Source: Vibrio sp. Hep-1b-8
Lineage (GTDB): Bacteria > Pseudomonadota > Gammaproteobacteria > Enterobacterales > Vibrionaceae
DNA length: 64,000 bases
NCBI RefSeq assembly: GCF_006124995.1
Contig: NZ_QEWN01000129.1
Span: 1 to 64,000 of the forward strand
Reading direction: 5' to 3'
Numbering within the stretch: position 1 is the stretch's first letter; each line of letters opens with the position of its first letter. Position numbers and translations under genes: made by a program. A model generated the notes under the pieces. It was not told where the DNA came from. It saw nothing but the letters and a program-made list of their open reading frames with translations, and searched no databases. Below, piece after piece: positions 1-9,814 of this stretch.

Positions 1-513
1 TTCGATAGGTTTACGCCAATCATCTGAACCAGACGTACCTGCGTTGACGTGATCCCAAGTGATCTTACGGTACGACATTGAGACCGTTAGATTTTGCGTG
101 AAGTCGGACATCGACGGATCTTGACAGTGTGGCATCTCACACTGGATATCGACGATAGACGCGTTTTCTAGCTTAGTGGTGAAGAAGTTCTCTTGTTTGC
201 CTTCGATAGAGGTGCGGTACCATTTAAGCTCTACGTTCTTCATCTTCTCACCAGAAGAAAGTGCGTTGTACAGCAGTGGTACGGCTTTGTTGAGAGTGAC
301 AGTAAACTTGAAGGGTTTATGGACGCGTTGACCAGAAGGTTGACCAGATTGAGGATCGGTCGGAACCGAAATAACGTGGTCAAACTTCTGAACCAGCATC
401 TCGTCTTCGTGACCTTCTACATAAGAGTCACCGATAGAGTCAGCCGTACAGGCGCCTGCCGTGATCAGACCCTGAGTTTCACCGTCGATAGAAATATAAC
501 ATGGAGTTGGCAT
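1..513 (-). CDS. hcp: Hcp, type VI secretion tube protein (3' end cut by window edge)
   Basis: The protein starts MPTPCYISIDGETQGLI at 513 and reads 171 codons to the window edge. It ends in a stretch like HVNAGTSGSDDWRKPIE, so probably only one residue and the stop are missing (Vibrio Hcp is about 172 aa). Hcp forms hexameric rings that stack into the inner tube of the type VI secretion system and is itself secreted. Motifs such as GHEDEMLVQKFDHV and KWYRTSIEGKQENFF are typical of Vibrio Hcp. An AAGGAT ribosome-binding site lies before the ATG. No other T6SS gene is visible downstream, so this is either a solitary hcp or the first gene of an auxiliary hcp-vgrG cluster continuing outside the window. 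Confidence 0.95.
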   Translation of the reverse strand, partial: MPTPCYISIDGETQGLITAGACTADSIGDSYVEGHEDEMLVQKFDHVISVPTDPQSGQPSGQRVHKPFKFTVTLNKAVPLLYNALSSGEKMKNVELKWYRTSIEGKQENFFTTKLENASIVDIQCEMPHCQDPSMSDFTQNLTVSMSYRKITWDHVNAGTSGSDDWRKPIE

Positions 514-553
514 AGTAAAATCCTTAGAGGTTGTGTAATAACACTCACTCTTA

Positions 554-569
554 ATCAAAAAGCGTGCCA
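554..569 (-). promoter_or_regulatory. Candidate sigma54 (-24/-12) promoter for hcp
   Basis: On the minus strand the sequence reads TGGCACGCTTTTTGAT. The -24 half TGGCAC is perfect; the -12 half reads TTGAT instead of TTGCW, so the match is imperfect. It lies about 40 bp before the hcp start. hcp operons of V. cholerae are known to be driven by RpoN with the activator VasH, which fits this placement. Function here is inferred. Confidence 0.55.
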
Positions 570-619
570 AAATGAAAATGTATATATTTCAACAATTTAA
601 GCATTTGTTAATATACGAG

Positions 620-679
620 CTGGGCAACTTTTTGCTCGAATCGAGCAAGATCTTGCCCAGATCGAGCAAAAAGTTGCCC
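620..679. repeat. Compact inverted-repeat cluster upstream of hcp
   Basis: Positions 622-639 and 662-679 form a perfect 18-bp inverted repeat separated by 22 bp. Inside it lies a 12-bp palindrome at 645-656. The motif TCGAGCAA occurs at 641-648 and 662-669, with its complement at 632-639. CTGGGCAA at 620-627 can alternatively pair with TTGCCCAG at 653-660. Several mutually exclusive hairpins are therefore possible. It lies about 50 bp upstream of the hcp sigma54-like promoter, a position where an activator or a structured RNA could act. No T-run follows on either strand, so it does not look like a simple terminator. Confidence 0.7.
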
Positions 680-883
680 GGAAGCAAGAAATGCACCGAG
701 GAGACTGTGAACCATCACAAATGATGAAAAATCAGAAAATACCCCACTGCTACAGAGAGGTCGATGGAAGGCTCGATACCTCTGTACTTTAACCTCAACC
801 GCCGTCCGATACATCAATGAGCGGGTAACTGCCTGCTGCATCGGTCGTTTGGCTGATAGCGGGTATTGGCTGTAACACGATAG
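680..883. other. Non-coding stretch between the hcp repeat cluster and the rluB terminator
   Basis: No convincing gene is seen. An imperfect hairpin can form between 751-764 and 773-786 (TACAGAG pairing with CTCTGTA and a partly paired inner stem). A minus-strand open frame crosses the region but has no family features and runs through the hairpin and the rluB terminator. A small RNA is possible but not supported by a clear promoter-terminator pair. Confidence 0.35.
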
Positions 884-914
884 AACGAAAAACGGCCCCA
901 ATTGAGGGCCGTTT
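884..914 (-). terminator. Rho-independent terminator after rluB
   Basis: On the minus strand AAACGGCCC and GGGCCGTTT flank a short loop and run into a T stretch. It lies about 80 bp past the rluB stop. Confidence 0.85.
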
Positions 915-993
915 GTAAGCGTATGGTTCGCTATCCAGTGCGTTCAAACCACTGTAAGTGATAGGAGTTGTGTTTTAAAATCTCAACGTTCAA

Positions 994-1932
994 TTAACGC
1001 TGTTTATTACGAACACCTTGCTGACCTGAGCTTTTCTTCGGTTTACGACGTGATGGGTTGTTGCTACGCCCACCAGTACTGTTCACGCGCTCTTCGTGAC
1101 GTTTAACCGCACGACGGATTTTTTGGCTGCGTGAACGCTCACGTTTACGTGATGAGTTTGATTTGCTCTCATCAAGAAGCGTTTGACGTTCAGGACGAAG
1201 TTCTACCAATTCACGTAGGTAGTTTACTTCTTTAAGATCCAGTTCCATCCAGCCGCCACGAGGCAATTTCTTATCTAGGTAGATATCACCGTAGCGTACA
1301 CGTTTAAGGCGGCTAACCGTGGTATCTTGAGATTCCCACAAACGACGAACCTCACGGTTACGACCTTCGTTGATGGCTACGTAGAAAGTGTGGTTCATAC
1401 CATCACCACCCGCGTAAACAACGTCTTCGAAACGCGCCATACCATCTTCTAGTTCAACACCGCGAACTAGATTCTTCACTTTTTGTTCCGTTACTTCGCC
1501 GAAGACACGTACTAAGTATTCACGCTCTACTTGACGACTTGGGTGCATCAAGCGGTTTGCCAATTCACCATCTGTTGTGAAAAGCAGAAGTCCTGATGTG
1601 TTGGCATCTAAACGGCCAACTGAAATCCAGCGAGAGCCACGGATTTTAGGCAAACGGTCAAATACAGTACGACGACCTTCTGGGTCATGACGAGTACACA
1701 GTTCACCTTCTGGCTTGTAATATGCGAGTACTCGACAGATCACTTCTTCCTGCGCTTTAGCAGAAACAGTATGACCATCGATACGCACAACTGCGTTTTC
1801 ATCTTCTAGTCGTTCACCAAGCTTAGCAACGACACCGTTCACACTCACGCGACCTGCTTTAATCAAAGCTTCTAGTTCGCGACGAGAGCCATGACCAGCT
1901 CGGGCTAATACTTTCTGTAGTTTTTCGTTCAT
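994..1932 (-). CDS. rluB: 23S rRNA pseudouridine synthase B
   Basis: 312 aa. RluB converts U2605 of 23S rRNA to pseudouridine. An S4 RNA-binding domain occupies about residues 1-60 ([20 protein letters not shown]). The RsuA/RluB catalytic domain follows, with the catalytic-Asp motif [14 protein letters not shown]. The segment [20 protein letters not shown] is typical of RluB. Residues from about 245 to the end are a Lys/Arg/Ser-rich tail, common in enteric and Vibrio RluB and probably RNA-binding. It is the third gene of a minus-strand group with rnm and yciO, separated from yciO by about 105 bp, and ends at its own terminator. Confidence 0.95.
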   Translation of the reverse strand: MNEKLQKVLARAGHGSRRELEALIKAGRVSVNGVVAKLGERLEDENAVVRIDGHTVSAKAQEEVICRVLAYYKPEGELCTRHDPEGRRTVFDRLPKIRGSRWISVGRLDANTSGLLLFTTDGELANRLMHPSRQVEREYLVRVFGEVTEQKVKNLVRGVELEDGMARFEDVVYAGGDGMNHTFYVAINEGRNREVRRLWESQDTTVSRLKRVRYGDIYLDKKLPRGGWMELDLKEVNYLRELVELRPERQTLLDESKSNSSRKRERSRSQKIRRAVKRHEERVNSTGGRSNNPSRRKPKKSSGQQGVRNKQR

Positions 1933-2038
1933 TTATCTACCTATGTGTCGTCTTCTCAGACGTCGAATAAACAAGTGCGACCAAAAATCGCGGTCGCACA
2001 TTATCGCAAAAAGTGTGCTAAAAATCACGTACTTTTGA

Positions 2039-2659
2039 TTACTCGAACGGTGCAGGATCTCCAGTACCCACACGGGCAATCACAGGTTCGTCTTCACTAA
2101 AATCAACCACAGTGGTTGGTTGTTCACCCAAATAACCACCGTTAAGGATGCAGTCAACCGCATGTTCCAACTTATCGCGGATATCTTCTGGATCAGATTC
2201 CGTCACTTCGTTACCCGGTAGGATAAGAGAAGTCGACATCAATGGTTCACCTAACGCTTCAAGTAGATCAAGCGCAATGCGGTTGTCTGGAATACGAATA
2301 CCGATCGTCTTACGCTTTGCATTCATTAGGCGACGTGGTACTTCCTTAGTCCCTTTAAAGATAAAAGTGTAAGGCCCCGGTGTATTATTCTTGAGTAGGC
2401 GAAATGCTGTGTTGTCTACTCGAGCGTATAAAGAGATCTCTGACAGGTCACGACATAATAGAGTAAAGTTGTGCTTGTCGTTCAAGCGACGTATCTGACA
2501 GATACGCTCCAATGCTTGTTTATTTTCAAGCTGACAACCAAGTGCGTAGCCTGAATCGGTCGGGTAAACCACTACCCCGCCGTTACGAATGATTGCTACA
2601 GCCTGATTGATCAAGCGAGCCTGTGGGTTTTCTGGATGAACGTAAAAAAACTGGCTCAT
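2039..2659 (-). CDS. yciO: YciO, Sua5/YciO/YrdC family protein
   Basis: 206 aa with a single YrdC-like fold. N-terminal motifs include GGVVVYPTDSGYALGCQL, KRKTIGIRIPDN and LGEPLMSTSLILPG, all typical of YciO. The family includes TsaC/Sua5, which make threonylcarbamoyl-AMP for the t6A modification of tRNA. YciO is a paralogue whose physiological role is less settled. It sits between rnm and rluB, as in E. coli, with 36 bp to rnm, so co-transcription is likely. No Sua5-type C-terminal domain is present. Confidence 0.92.
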   Translation of the reverse strand: MSQFFYVHPENPQARLINQAVAIIRNGGVVVYPTDSGYALGCQLENKQALERICQIRRLNDKHNFTLLCRDLSEISLYARVDNTAFRLLKNNTPGPYTFIFKGTKEVPRRLMNAKRKTIGIRIPDNRIALDLLEALGEPLMSTSLILPGNEVTESDPEDIRDKLEHAVDCILNGGYLGEQPTTVVDFSEDEPVIARVGTGDPAPFE

Positions 2660-2695
2660 TGTAATTCCTCATTATCGAGTCTCTCGACTCTATAG

Positions 2696-3562
2696 TTATT
2701 CAATATGGGCTGAATCTGTTGCCGAAGGTTCAATGCCCCAATCCTTCCATACGGGTTCAACACCCGATGGCAACCATAAATTTCGACCTAGCTCCATCCA
2801 AGGAGATGGATAATGGAAGTCGCTACCTTGCGAAGCTAATAGTTTGTATTGTATAGCATAATCTGCCAAGTTGCGCCTTTCTTGTTGAGCTTGTTGCGGC
2901 TGTGCGACTTCCATCGCGTCACCACCGGCTTCAGTAAAGGCTGTTAACAGACGCTTGATCCACTTTGCCGTTAGATCATAGCGCCCCGGATGCGCGAGTA
3001 CCGCATGCCCTCCAGCTTGATGAATCGCGTCAATCGCGTCTTTCATCGAGCACCATGTTGGGGGCACGTACCCTGGATTGTTACGAGTTAGGTACTTTTT
3101 AAAGACCTGCTGCATGGTCTTCGCATATTGGTTATCCACCAGCCATTTGGCAAAGTGCGCTCGGGTAATTGGTGCATCGCCTGCAATAACCTTCACCTCT
3201 TCCAACACGCCTTCTCGAGTGGCTTTAGCCAACCTGCTGGCGATCAGTTCCGCACGACCTTCTCGATGCTTCTTTTGCTGCTCAATCAAGTCAGTGAGCG
3301 CTGGAGAGTGGGGATCGATGTTTAATCCAACAATATGGATATCTTTGTTTTGCCACACAGTGGAAATTTCAATCCCGTTGATCAGTGTCAGCGGTAAATT
3401 ATTTTGCTTTATGTACTGATGCGCAGGCTCCAGTGCATCGACCGTGTCATGGTCAGTGATCGCTAAAACTTCAAGCTGAAAGCTCAATGCTCTATCGATT
3501 AATTCATTGGGAGGTAATCGTCCGTCTGAGGCTGTAGTGTGACTATGTAAATCAATTCGCAT
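2696..3562 (-). CDS. rnm: RNase AM (YciV/TrpH), PHP-domain 5'-3' exoribonuclease
   Basis: 288 aa PHP-family metal hydrolase. The metal-binding motifs are visible: [11 protein letters not shown] at the N terminus, ITDHDT around residue 36, LAHPGRY near residue 190 and GSDFHYP near residue 247. The E. coli homologue is a 3',5'-nucleoside bisphosphate phosphatase and an exoribonuclease that trims the 5' ends of rRNAs. It is transcribed divergently from the trp operon, which explains its old name trpH; no direct role in tryptophan synthesis follows. The start ATG at 3562 lies only about 20 bp from the trp -35 element, so the two promoters must be close or overlapping. Confidence 0.93.
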   Translation of the reverse strand: MRIDLHSHTTASDGRLPPNELIDRALSFQLEVLAITDHDTVDALEPAHQYIKQNNLPLTLINGIEISTVWQNKDIHIVGLNIDPHSPALTDLIEQQKKHREGRAELIASRLAKATREGVLEEVKVIAGDAPITRAHFAKWLVDNQYAKTMQQVFKKYLTRNNPGYVPPTWCSMKDAIDAIHQAGGHAVLAHPGRYDLTAKWIKRLLTAFTEAGGDAMEVAQPQQAQQERRNLADYAIQYKLLASQGSDFHYPSPWMELGRNLWLPSGVEPVWKDWGIEPSATDSAHIE

Positions 3563-3579
3563 AATTTTAGTTTTTTTTG

Positions 3580-3611
3580 TTGACTTTTTACCTCTGCACT
3601 AGTTAACTAGT
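3580..3611 (+). promoter_or_regulatory. trp operon promoter with overlapping TrpR operator
   Basis: The -35 is TTGACT at 3580-3585, and the -10 is TTAACT at 3603-3608 after a 17-bp spacer. The perfect palindrome ACTAGTTAACTAGT at 3598-3611 covers the -10. This is the same core as the E. coli trp operator, so repression by tryptophan-bound TrpR is inferred with good confidence. Confidence 0.92.
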
Positions 3612-3645
3612 ACACAAATACGAAGTACCTGATTTAAGGCTCACT

Positions 3646-3771
3646 ATGTTACAAGACATCCAACAAAAGCAAAAAGCAAAAGTTACTGCTCACTCTATTA
3701 ATAATAGAGCAGTAGATCTTGCTTGGTGGCGCACTTGGACAAGTTCTTGGTGGGCTAACGTGTACTTTTAA
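3646..3771 (+). CDS. trpL: trp operon leader peptide
   Basis: 41-codon leader starting MLQDIQQKQKAK and ending SSWWANVYF. It has five Trp codons arranged as WW, W and WW over residues 27-36. It lies between the trp promoter and the attenuator. Ribosome stalling at these codons when charged tRNA-Trp is scarce is the established attenuation mechanism. It is longer than the 14-residue E. coli leader, but the Trp-rich C-terminal half is what matters. A small hairpin (CTCTATT at 3693-3699 with AATAGAG at 3703-3709) sits inside the leader coding sequence before the Trp codons. Confidence 0.9.
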   Translation: MLQDIQQKQKAKVTAHSINNRAVDLAWWRTWTSSWWANVYF

Positions 3772-3789
3772 TAAGTGAAAATCATGTTC

Positions 3790-3820
3790 AAAAGCCCGCT
3801 GCCGAAGCGGGCTTTTTTGT
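3790..3820 (+). terminator. trp attenuator
   Basis: AAGCCCGCT at 3792-3800 pairs with AGCGGGCTT at 3806-3814, followed by a six-T run. It lies 18 bp past the trpL stop and about 125 bp before trpE, the expected place for the 3:4 terminator hairpin. Confidence 0.93.
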
Positions 3821-3945
3821 TTTGTAATCTGTCTCACATCTAACTGCTCAAACAATGGACAAATTTAACCGAAACTTGATTGGGCGACTGTGCGCTTTAT
3901 GCGACTATGTAGGCAGGAAACTATTTTTAGAGATAAGGAGGTCTG

Positions 3946-5508
3946 GTGAACAAGGCCATTGAAATCAAAAAGCTAGGCGCTATCGAACTGCTTCGAACCA
4001 CCGCACCTTATGCCGAAGATCCAACACAGTTGTTTCACACCTTATGTGAACACAAAAGTGATAGCTTACTGTTAGAGTCGGCAGAAATTGATTCGAAACA
4101 GGATCTGCAAAGTCTGCTTATCGTAGATTCAGCTGTTCGCATTGTCTGTTTTGGCCATACCGTGGCCATGACAGCCTTAACGGAGAACGGTAAAAATCTA
4201 CTTACTCACCTCACCAACAATATCCAAGCGAATATCGAACACTCGTTTGATGGCAATCAGTTGGTCCTCCATTTTACAACGCCTTGTGACACGATTGACG
4301 AGGATTCTCGTCTGCGTGAGGCCTCATCATTTGATGCCTTACGTTTGATTCAACATAGCTTTGATATCGACTCGCTACACAAACACGCCATTTTTATCGG
4401 CGGTCTGTTTGCCTATGATCTTGTGGCGAATTTCGAACCCTTAGGCGATGCAGAAGCGACGAATCAATGCCCAGATTATGTGTTCTATGTGGCCGAAACC
4501 CTGCTCGTGGTCGATCATCAGAAGCAATCTTGTGAACTGCAAGCGACACTATTTGCGGACACTTCGAATCCAACTCAACTAGAGCGACGCCTTGACTCTA
4601 TCCGCCAACAGTGTGCAGAGCTCAAGCCATTACCAAAAGCGACGTTGGTCAGCGATACCACCGCGACACCAAGTATATCTGATCAAGACTTCTGCCAGAT
4701 TGTTCGCGACCTTAAAGAATATGTCGTCAAGGGAGATGTGTTTCAGGTTGTACCTTCTCGCCGCTTCACATTACCTTGCCCGTCGCCTCTTGCCGCTTAC
4801 AAAGCACTGAAGCAAAGCAACCCAAGTCCTTACATGTTCTACATGCAAGATGAGTTGTTTACTCTGTTCGGCGCGTCACCAGAAAGCGCACTTAAATACG
4901 AAACTCATACCAATCAAATCGAGATATACCCTATTGCCGGTACTCGTCGCCGTGGCAAACGCGCAAACGGAGAGATTGATTTCGATCTCGATAGTCGAAT
5001 TGAACTTGAGCTGCGTACCGATAAAAAAGAGAACGCTGAGCATATGATGCTAGTCGACTTAGCACGAAACGACGTAGCACGTATCTCTCAACCAGGTACA
5101 CGTCACGTTGCCGATCTGTTGAAAGTTGATCGCTATAGCCATGTCATGCACTTAGTGTCTCGCGTGGTTGGGCAACTTCGCGATGACTTGGATGCCCTAC
5201 ACGCTTACCAGGCTTGCATGAATATGGGAACACTAACCGGCGCTCCTAAAATTCGCGCAATGCAGTTAATCCGCGATGTCGAACAAGCCCGACGTGGCAG
5301 TTACGGTGGTGCGGTGGGCTATCTAACGGGCGAAGGTACGCTGGATACTTGTATCGTTATTCGTTCTGCGTATGTTGAAAATGGCATTGCACAGGTTCAG
5401 GCTGGCGCAGGGGTGGTATTTGATTCTGACCCACAAAGCGAAGCCGATGAAACGCGCGGCAAGGCACAAGCAGTAATCTCTGCTATTCAAGCAGCACACA
5501 AGGAGTAG
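3946..5508 (+). CDS. trpE: Anthranilate synthase component I
   Basis: 520 aa, GTG start preceded by a strong ATAAGGAGG site. It makes anthranilate from chorismate and ammonia supplied by TrpG, the first committed step to tryptophan. The N-terminal regulatory region contains LLLESAEI, the tryptophan-binding feedback-inhibition motif. The C-terminal chorismate-binding domain shows PIAGTRRRGKRANGEID, GTLTGAPKIRAM and GAGVVFDSDPQSE. First structural gene of the operon, 7 bp before trpG. Confidence 0.98.
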   Translation: MNKAIEIKKLGAIELLRTTAPYAEDPTQLFHTLCEHKSDSLLLESAEIDSKQDLQSLLIVDSAVRIVCFGHTVAMTALTENGKNLLTHLTNNIQANIEHSFDGNQLVLHFTTPCDTIDEDSRLREASSFDALRLIQHSFDIDSLHKHAIFIGGLFAYDLVANFEPLGDAEATNQCPDYVFYVAETLLVVDHQKQSCELQATLFADTSNPTQLERRLDSIRQQCAELKPLPKATLVSDTTATPSISDQDFCQIVRDLKEYVVKGDVFQVVPSRRFTLPCPSPLAAYKALKQSNPSPYMFYMQDELFTLFGASPESALKYETHTNQIEIYPIAGTRRRGKRANGEIDFDLDSRIELELRTDKKENAEHMMLVDLARNDVARISQPGTRHVADLLKVDRYSHVMHLVSRVVGQLRDDLDALHAYQACMNMGTLTGAPKIRAMQLIRDVEQARRGSYGGAVGYLTGEGTLDTCIVIRSAYVENGIAQVQAGAGVVFDSDPQSEADETRGKAQAVISAIQAAHKE

Positions 5509-5515
5509 CATCGAG

Positions 5516-6106
5516 ATGGCAAATATCATATTCATCGACAACTTTGATTCGTTCACTTATAACTTGGTTGACCAATTTCGCTCTCTTGGTCATCAGGTCA
5601 CGGTATACCGCAATAGCATTTCTGCCCAAGCGATTGAAAGCGCCGTTGCCGAACTCGAGAATCCCGTCGTACTCTTATCACCTGGGCCGGGCGCACCCTC
5701 TGAAGCTGGCTCGATGCCTGAGATTCTTCAGCGCTTAAAAGGTAAGGTGCCAATGATTGGCATCTGTCTCGGGCACCAAGCCATTGTGGAAGCCTACGGC
5801 GGCATTGTCGCGGGCGCGGGCGAAATCATCCACGGTAAAGTTTCGATGATGGAGCACGAAAACCATGCGACTTACCAAGGACTGCCATCACCGTTGGCGA
5901 TTGCACGCTACCATTCACTTGTCGCAACCAAGGTGCCTGAAACGCTGACTATTACCGCAGAGGTTGATGGTTTGGTTATGTCTGTAGTACAAGAACAAGA
6001 CAAGGTATGTGGATTCCAGTTCCACCCTGAGTCAATCATGACAACATATGGCGCAACATTGCTTGCGAATGCCATTGAATGGGCTCTAGAAAAGAACAAT
6101 AAATAA
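5516..6106 (+). CDS. trpG: Anthranilate synthase component II (glutamine amidotransferase)
   Basis: 196 aa class I glutamine amidotransferase that feeds ammonia to TrpE. The catalytic triad is visible: Cys in [15 protein letters not shown], and His and Glu in QFHPESIMT. The N-terminal [14 protein letters not shown] is typical of TrpG/PabA. Unlike E. coli, trpG is a separate gene and not fused to trpD. It follows trpE by 7 bp and precedes trpD by 11 bp, so the three are probably translated from one message in near-coupled fashion. Confidence 0.97.
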   Translation: MANIIFIDNFDSFTYNLVDQFRSLGHQVTVYRNSISAQAIESAVAELENPVVLLSPGPGAPSEAGSMPEILQRLKGKVPMIGICLGHQAIVEAYGGIVAGAGEIIHGKVSMMEHENHATYQGLPSPLAIARYHSLVATKVPETLTITAEVDGLVMSVVQEQDKVCGFQFHPESIMTTYGATLLANAIEWALEKNNK

Positions 6107-6117
6107 GGAAGAGAATC

Positions 6118-7116
6118 ATGGAACAGATTATTAGTAAGCTCTACGAACAGCAGTCGTTAACTCAGCAAGAGAGCCAGCAGTTATTTGACGTGATTATTCG
6201 CGGCGAGTTAGACCCTATTTTAATGGCGGCAGCATTGACCGCTCTGAAAATCAAAGGTGAAACACCCGACGAGATCGCTGGCGCTGCTAAGGCTTTGCTC
6301 GCTAACGCCAATCCATTTCCACGCCCAGACTACGACTTTGCTGACATCGTCGGCACAGGGGGAGACGGTCACGACACAATCAACATTTCTACCACAGCGG
6401 CATTTGTGGCAGCGGCATGTGGATTAAAAGTGGCAAAGCACGGCAACCGCAGTGTCTCTAGTAAATCAGGCAGTTCAGATCTGCTTGATTCATTCGGTAT
6501 CAACTTAGCAATGAGCGCCGAAGACACGCGAGCTGCGGTCGATACTCTAGGCGTAGCATTTTTATTTGCGCCGCAATACCACCTTGGTGTTCGCCACGCA
6601 ATGCCTGTTCGCCAAACCATGAAAACTCGAACCATCTTTAACATTTTAGGCCCGTTGATTAACCCAGCTCGCCCTAACATTGAGCTGATGGGCGTCTATA
6701 GTGAGGAGCTGGTTCGCCCTATCGCAGAAACCATGTTGCAGATGGGTATGAAACGCGCCGCGGTTGTCCACGGTAGCGGCTTAGATGAAGTGGCGATTCA
6801 TGGCAAAACCACCGTCGCTGAGATTAAAGATGGTCAGATCCATGAGTACAGCCTGACACCAGCTGACTTTGGTCTTGAGGCGCACCCTCTTGAAGCGATC
6901 AAGGGGGGATCTCCTGAAGAAAACCGTGCGATCATTACCAATATGCTGACTGGTAAGGGAACCGACGCTCAGCTAGGTGCTGTAGCCGTCAACGTGGCGC
7001 TTTTGATGCGTTTATTTGGTCATGAAGATCTCAAAGCCAACACACAACAAGCCATCGAAGCGATGAACTCCGGTAAGGCGTATCAGTTAGTTCAGCAACT
7101 CGCAGCACATGCATAA
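6118..7116 (+). CDS. trpD: Anthranilate phosphoribosyltransferase
   Basis: 332 aa, full length for a stand-alone TrpD. It transfers phosphoribose from PRPP to anthranilate. The PRPP-binding signature [14 protein letters not shown] and the loop [17 protein letters not shown] are intact, as is the anthranilate-site region [19 protein letters not shown]. An AAGGAAGAG site precedes the ATG. It lies 11 bp after trpG and 24 bp before trpC(F). Confidence 0.97.
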   Translation: MEQIISKLYEQQSLTQQESQQLFDVIIRGELDPILMAAALTALKIKGETPDEIAGAAKALLANANPFPRPDYDFADIVGTGGDGHDTINISTTAAFVAAACGLKVAKHGNRSVSSKSGSSDLLDSFGINLAMSAEDTRAAVDTLGVAFLFAPQYHLGVRHAMPVRQTMKTRTIFNILGPLINPARPNIELMGVYSEELVRPIAETMLQMGMKRAAVVHGSGLDEVAIHGKTTVAEIKDGQIHEYSLTPADFGLEAHPLEAIKGGSPEENRAIITNMLTGKGTDAQLGAVAVNVALLMRLFGHEDLKANTQQAIEAMNSGKAYQLVQQLAAHA

Positions 7117-7140
7117 CAACGGCAGTACAAGGTAAGCACA

Positions 7141-8568
7141 ATGACTCAGGTGAAAGATAAATTATCCGAGCACGTTTCAGTGAAAGAAGCTGAGATGGCA
7201 GAAGTATTGGCAAAAATTGTTAGAGACAAGCATCAATGGGTCGCTGAACGTAAGCAAGCCCAACCCTTAGCCTCCTTCAAAGATACACTGGTTGCATCTG
7301 ATCGCAGTTTCTATCAGGCGCTCAATCAACAAAAAACCGTCTTTATTACGGAATGTAAGAAGGCATCTCCTTCTAAAGGCTTAATCCGTGCAGAGTTCGA
7401 CCTAGATTACATTGCTAATGTTTATAACAACCATGCGGATGCAATCTCAGTACTGACTGATGAGAAGTACTTCCAAGGTAACTTTGAGTTTTTACCTCAG
7501 GTGAGGAAGCAAGCCAAGCAGCCTATTCTGTGTAAAGACTTCATGATTGATCGCTATCAGGTTTACCTTGCACGCCACTACTTCGCTGATGCCATCCTGC
7601 TGATGTTATCGGTATTGGATGACAACGAATATGTTGAGTTAGCTGAAGTCGCTCACTCTCTTGATATGGGTGTCCTGACCGAAGTTAGCAATGAGGAAGA
7701 GTTGCAACGTGCTGTCGCATTAGGCGCAAAAGTGATTGGCATTAACAACCGTAACCTACGCGACCTTACAACGGATTTGAACCGCACCAAACAACTTGCT
7801 CCAACCATCCGTGAGCTCGCACCTGATGCCGTTATTATCTCTGAATCAGGAATTTATACTCATCAACAAGTTCGTGACCTTAGCCAATATGCCGATGGTT
7901 TCTTGATTGGCAGTTCATTAATGGCTGAAGATGACTTAGAACTTGCAGTTCGTAAAGTGACCATGGGCGAGAACAAAGTCTGTGGGCTCACCCACCCTAA
8001 CGATGCCGCGAAAGCCTATCAATCTGGTGCCGTTTTTGGCGGATTAATTTTTGTTGAACAGTCTCCACGCTACGTCGATCAGGAAAGCGCACGTCTGACA
8101 ATGAGCGGAGCCCCGCTCAATTATGTCGGCGTGTTCCAAAATCATCGTCTAGAAACCATAGTCGACACCGTGTGTGAACTGGGTTTAGCCGCTGTTCAAT
8201 TGCATGGTAGTGAAGACCAAGCATTTGTAAATCAACTGAAGTCCGCACTGCCACCACAAGTAGAAATTTGGAAAGCGTATGGTGTGAGTCAATCCGTTCC
8301 TGTCCTACTGAGTGAAAACATCGACCGCCATTTACTCGATACCAAAGTCGGTGCGCAAGTTGGCGGGACTGGCCTAGTGTTCGACTGGTCGTTAATTGGC
8401 GACCCATCCAAAGTCATGCTCGCGGGCGGTATCACTCCTTTCAACGCTCAAAAAGCGGCCGAGCAAGGATGCCTTGGACTCGACCTTAACTCAGGCGTGG
8501 AACACTCCCCGGGTAAAAAAGACGCAGACAAACTCGAACAAGCTTTTATTGCGATTAGAAACTACTAA
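7141..8568 (+). CDS. trpCF: Bifunctional indole-3-glycerol-phosphate synthase / phosphoribosylanthranilate isomerase
   Basis: 475 aa fusion of two TIM barrels, as in enteric bacteria. The TrpC half (about residues 19-270) has KKASPSKG, CKDFMIDRYQ, IGINNRNLRD and ISESGI. The TrpF half (about 275-475) starts KVCGLTHPNDAA and includes VGVFQNH, AVQLHGSE and GGTGLVFDW. It catalyses two consecutive steps, isomerisation then ring closure to indole-3-glycerol phosphate. The ATG at 7141 has an AAGGTAAGC site. An internal in-frame ATG at 7195 (MAEVLAKIVRDK) matches the usual E. coli N terminus, so the first 18 residues may be an extension or untranslated. Confidence 0.96.
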   Translation: MTQVKDKLSEHVSVKEAEMAEVLAKIVRDKHQWVAERKQAQPLASFKDTLVASDRSFYQALNQQKTVFITECKKASPSKGLIRAEFDLDYIANVYNNHADAISVLTDEKYFQGNFEFLPQVRKQAKQPILCKDFMIDRYQVYLARHYFADAILLMLSVLDDNEYVELAEVAHSLDMGVLTEVSNEEELQRAVALGAKVIGINNRNLRDLTTDLNRTKQLAPTIRELAPDAVIISESGIYTHQQVRDLSQYADGFLIGSSLMAEDDLELAVRKVTMGENKVCGLTHPNDAAKAYQSGAVFGGLIFVEQSPRYVDQESARLTMSGAPLNYVGVFQNHRLETIVDTVCELGLAAVQLHGSEDQAFVNQLKSALPPQVEIWKAYGVSQSVPVLLSENIDRHLLDTKVGAQVGGTGLVFDWSLIGDPSKVMLAGGITPFNAQKAAEQGCLGLDLNSGVEHSPGKKDADKLEQAFIAIRNY

Positions 8569-8623
8569 ATTATCAGCGACGTGAGTTACTTCACGTTGGA
8601 CAAAATTAAAGGAATTAAACACC

Positions 8624-9814
8624 ATGGCAAAACTTGATGCCTACTTTGGCGAATATGGTGGTCAGTATGTACCACAAATTCTCGTTCCAGCTCTGGATCA
8701 GCTTGAACAAGCATTTATCGGCGCACAACAAGACCCTGAGTTCCAAAGCGAATTCATGTCTCTGCTCCAAGAGTATGCAGGCCGTCCGACTGCCTTGACC
8801 TTGACGCGTAACTTAACCAAAGGCACCAAAACCAAACTTTACCTAAAACGTGAAGATCTACTGCACGGTGGTGCACACAAAACTAACCAAGTGTTAGGAC
8901 AAGCCCTGCTGGCAAAACGCATGGGTAAGCACGAAATCATCGCGGAAACCGGTGCAGGTCAACACGGTGTTGCTACCGCTCTTGCATGTGCATTGCTTGG
9001 TCTCAAGTGCCGTGTTTACATGGGTGCGAAAGACGTCGAACGTCAAAGCCCTAACGTATTCCGCATGAAACTTATGGGAGCAGAAGTCATTCCAGTTCAC
9101 TCTGGCTCAGCGACGCTCAAAGACGCTTGTAACGAAGCATTGCGTGACTGGTCTGCCAGTTATGAAGAAGCACACTACCTCCTTGGCACTGCGGCAGGCC
9201 CTCACCCATTCCCAACCATAGTGCGCGAGTTCCAACACATGATCGGTGAAGAGACCAAAAACCAGATTTTGGCTCGTGAAGGACGTCTCCCAGATGCGGT
9301 CATCGCCTGTGTCGGAGGCGGTTCAAACGCTATTGGGATGTTTGCCGATTTCATTGAAGAAGAGAGTGTTCGCCTGATCGGTGTTGAACCTGCTGGTAAG
9401 GGTATCGATACTGACCAACATGGCGCACCACTGAAACATGGTAAAACAGGTATCTTCTTTGGTATGAAAGCCCCCTTGATGCAGGATGAGCATGGCCAAG
9501 TTGAAGAGTCGTACTCTGTCTCTGCCGGCCTAGACTTCCCTTCTGTAGGTCCACAGCATGCTTACTTGAACGCTATTGGTCGAGCTGAATACGATAACGT
9601 AACGGATGATGAAGCGCTGGAAGCATTTCAAGAGCTAGCACGTAACGAAGGGATTATTCCAGCGTTAGAATCATCTCACGCATTAGCTCACGCGTTACGA
9701 ATGGCACGTGAAAACCCTGAAAAAGAGCAATTACTTGTGGTAAACCTTTCTGGTCGTGGCGATAAAGATATTTTCACTGTCCATGACATTCTGCAACAAA
9801 AAGGAGCGATCTAA
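8624..9814 (+). CDS. trpB: Tryptophan synthase beta chain
   Basis: 396 aa, full length. It condenses indole with serine using PLP. The PLP lysine lies in HGGAHKTNQ, the substrate loop in AETGAGQHG, and the phosphate-binding loop in [19 protein letters not shown] precedes the ATG. Its TAA overlaps the trpA ATG by one base, indicating translational coupling, as expected for subunits made in equal amounts. Confidence 0.98.
   Translation: MAKLDAYFGEYGGQYVPQILVPALDQLEQAFIGAQQDPEFQSEFMSLLQEYAGRPTALTLTRNLTKGTKTKLYLKREDLLHGGAHKTNQVLGQALLAKRMGKHEIIAETGAGQHGVATALACALLGLKCRVYMGAKDVERQSPNVFRMKLMGAEVIPVHSGSATLKDACNEALRDWSASYEEAHYLLGTAAGPHPFPTIVREFQHMIGEETKNQILAREGRLPDAVIACVGGGSNAIGMFADFIEEESVRLIGVEPAGKGIDTDQHGAPLKHGKTGIFFGMKAPLMQDEHGQVEESYSVSAGLDFPSVGPQHAYLNAIGRAEYDNVTDDEALEAFQELARNEGIIPALESSHALAHALRMARENPEKEQLLVVNLSGRGDKDIFTVHDILQQKGAI

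Noticed and set aside
193..600. Plus-strand open frame opposite hcp
   Set aside because: It lies antisense to a clear hcp gene and its translation has no recognisable features.
608..901. Minus-strand open frame of 97 codons between hcp and rluB
   Set aside because: No family features, no good ribosome-binding site, and it runs through the inverted-repeat cluster and the rluB terminator.
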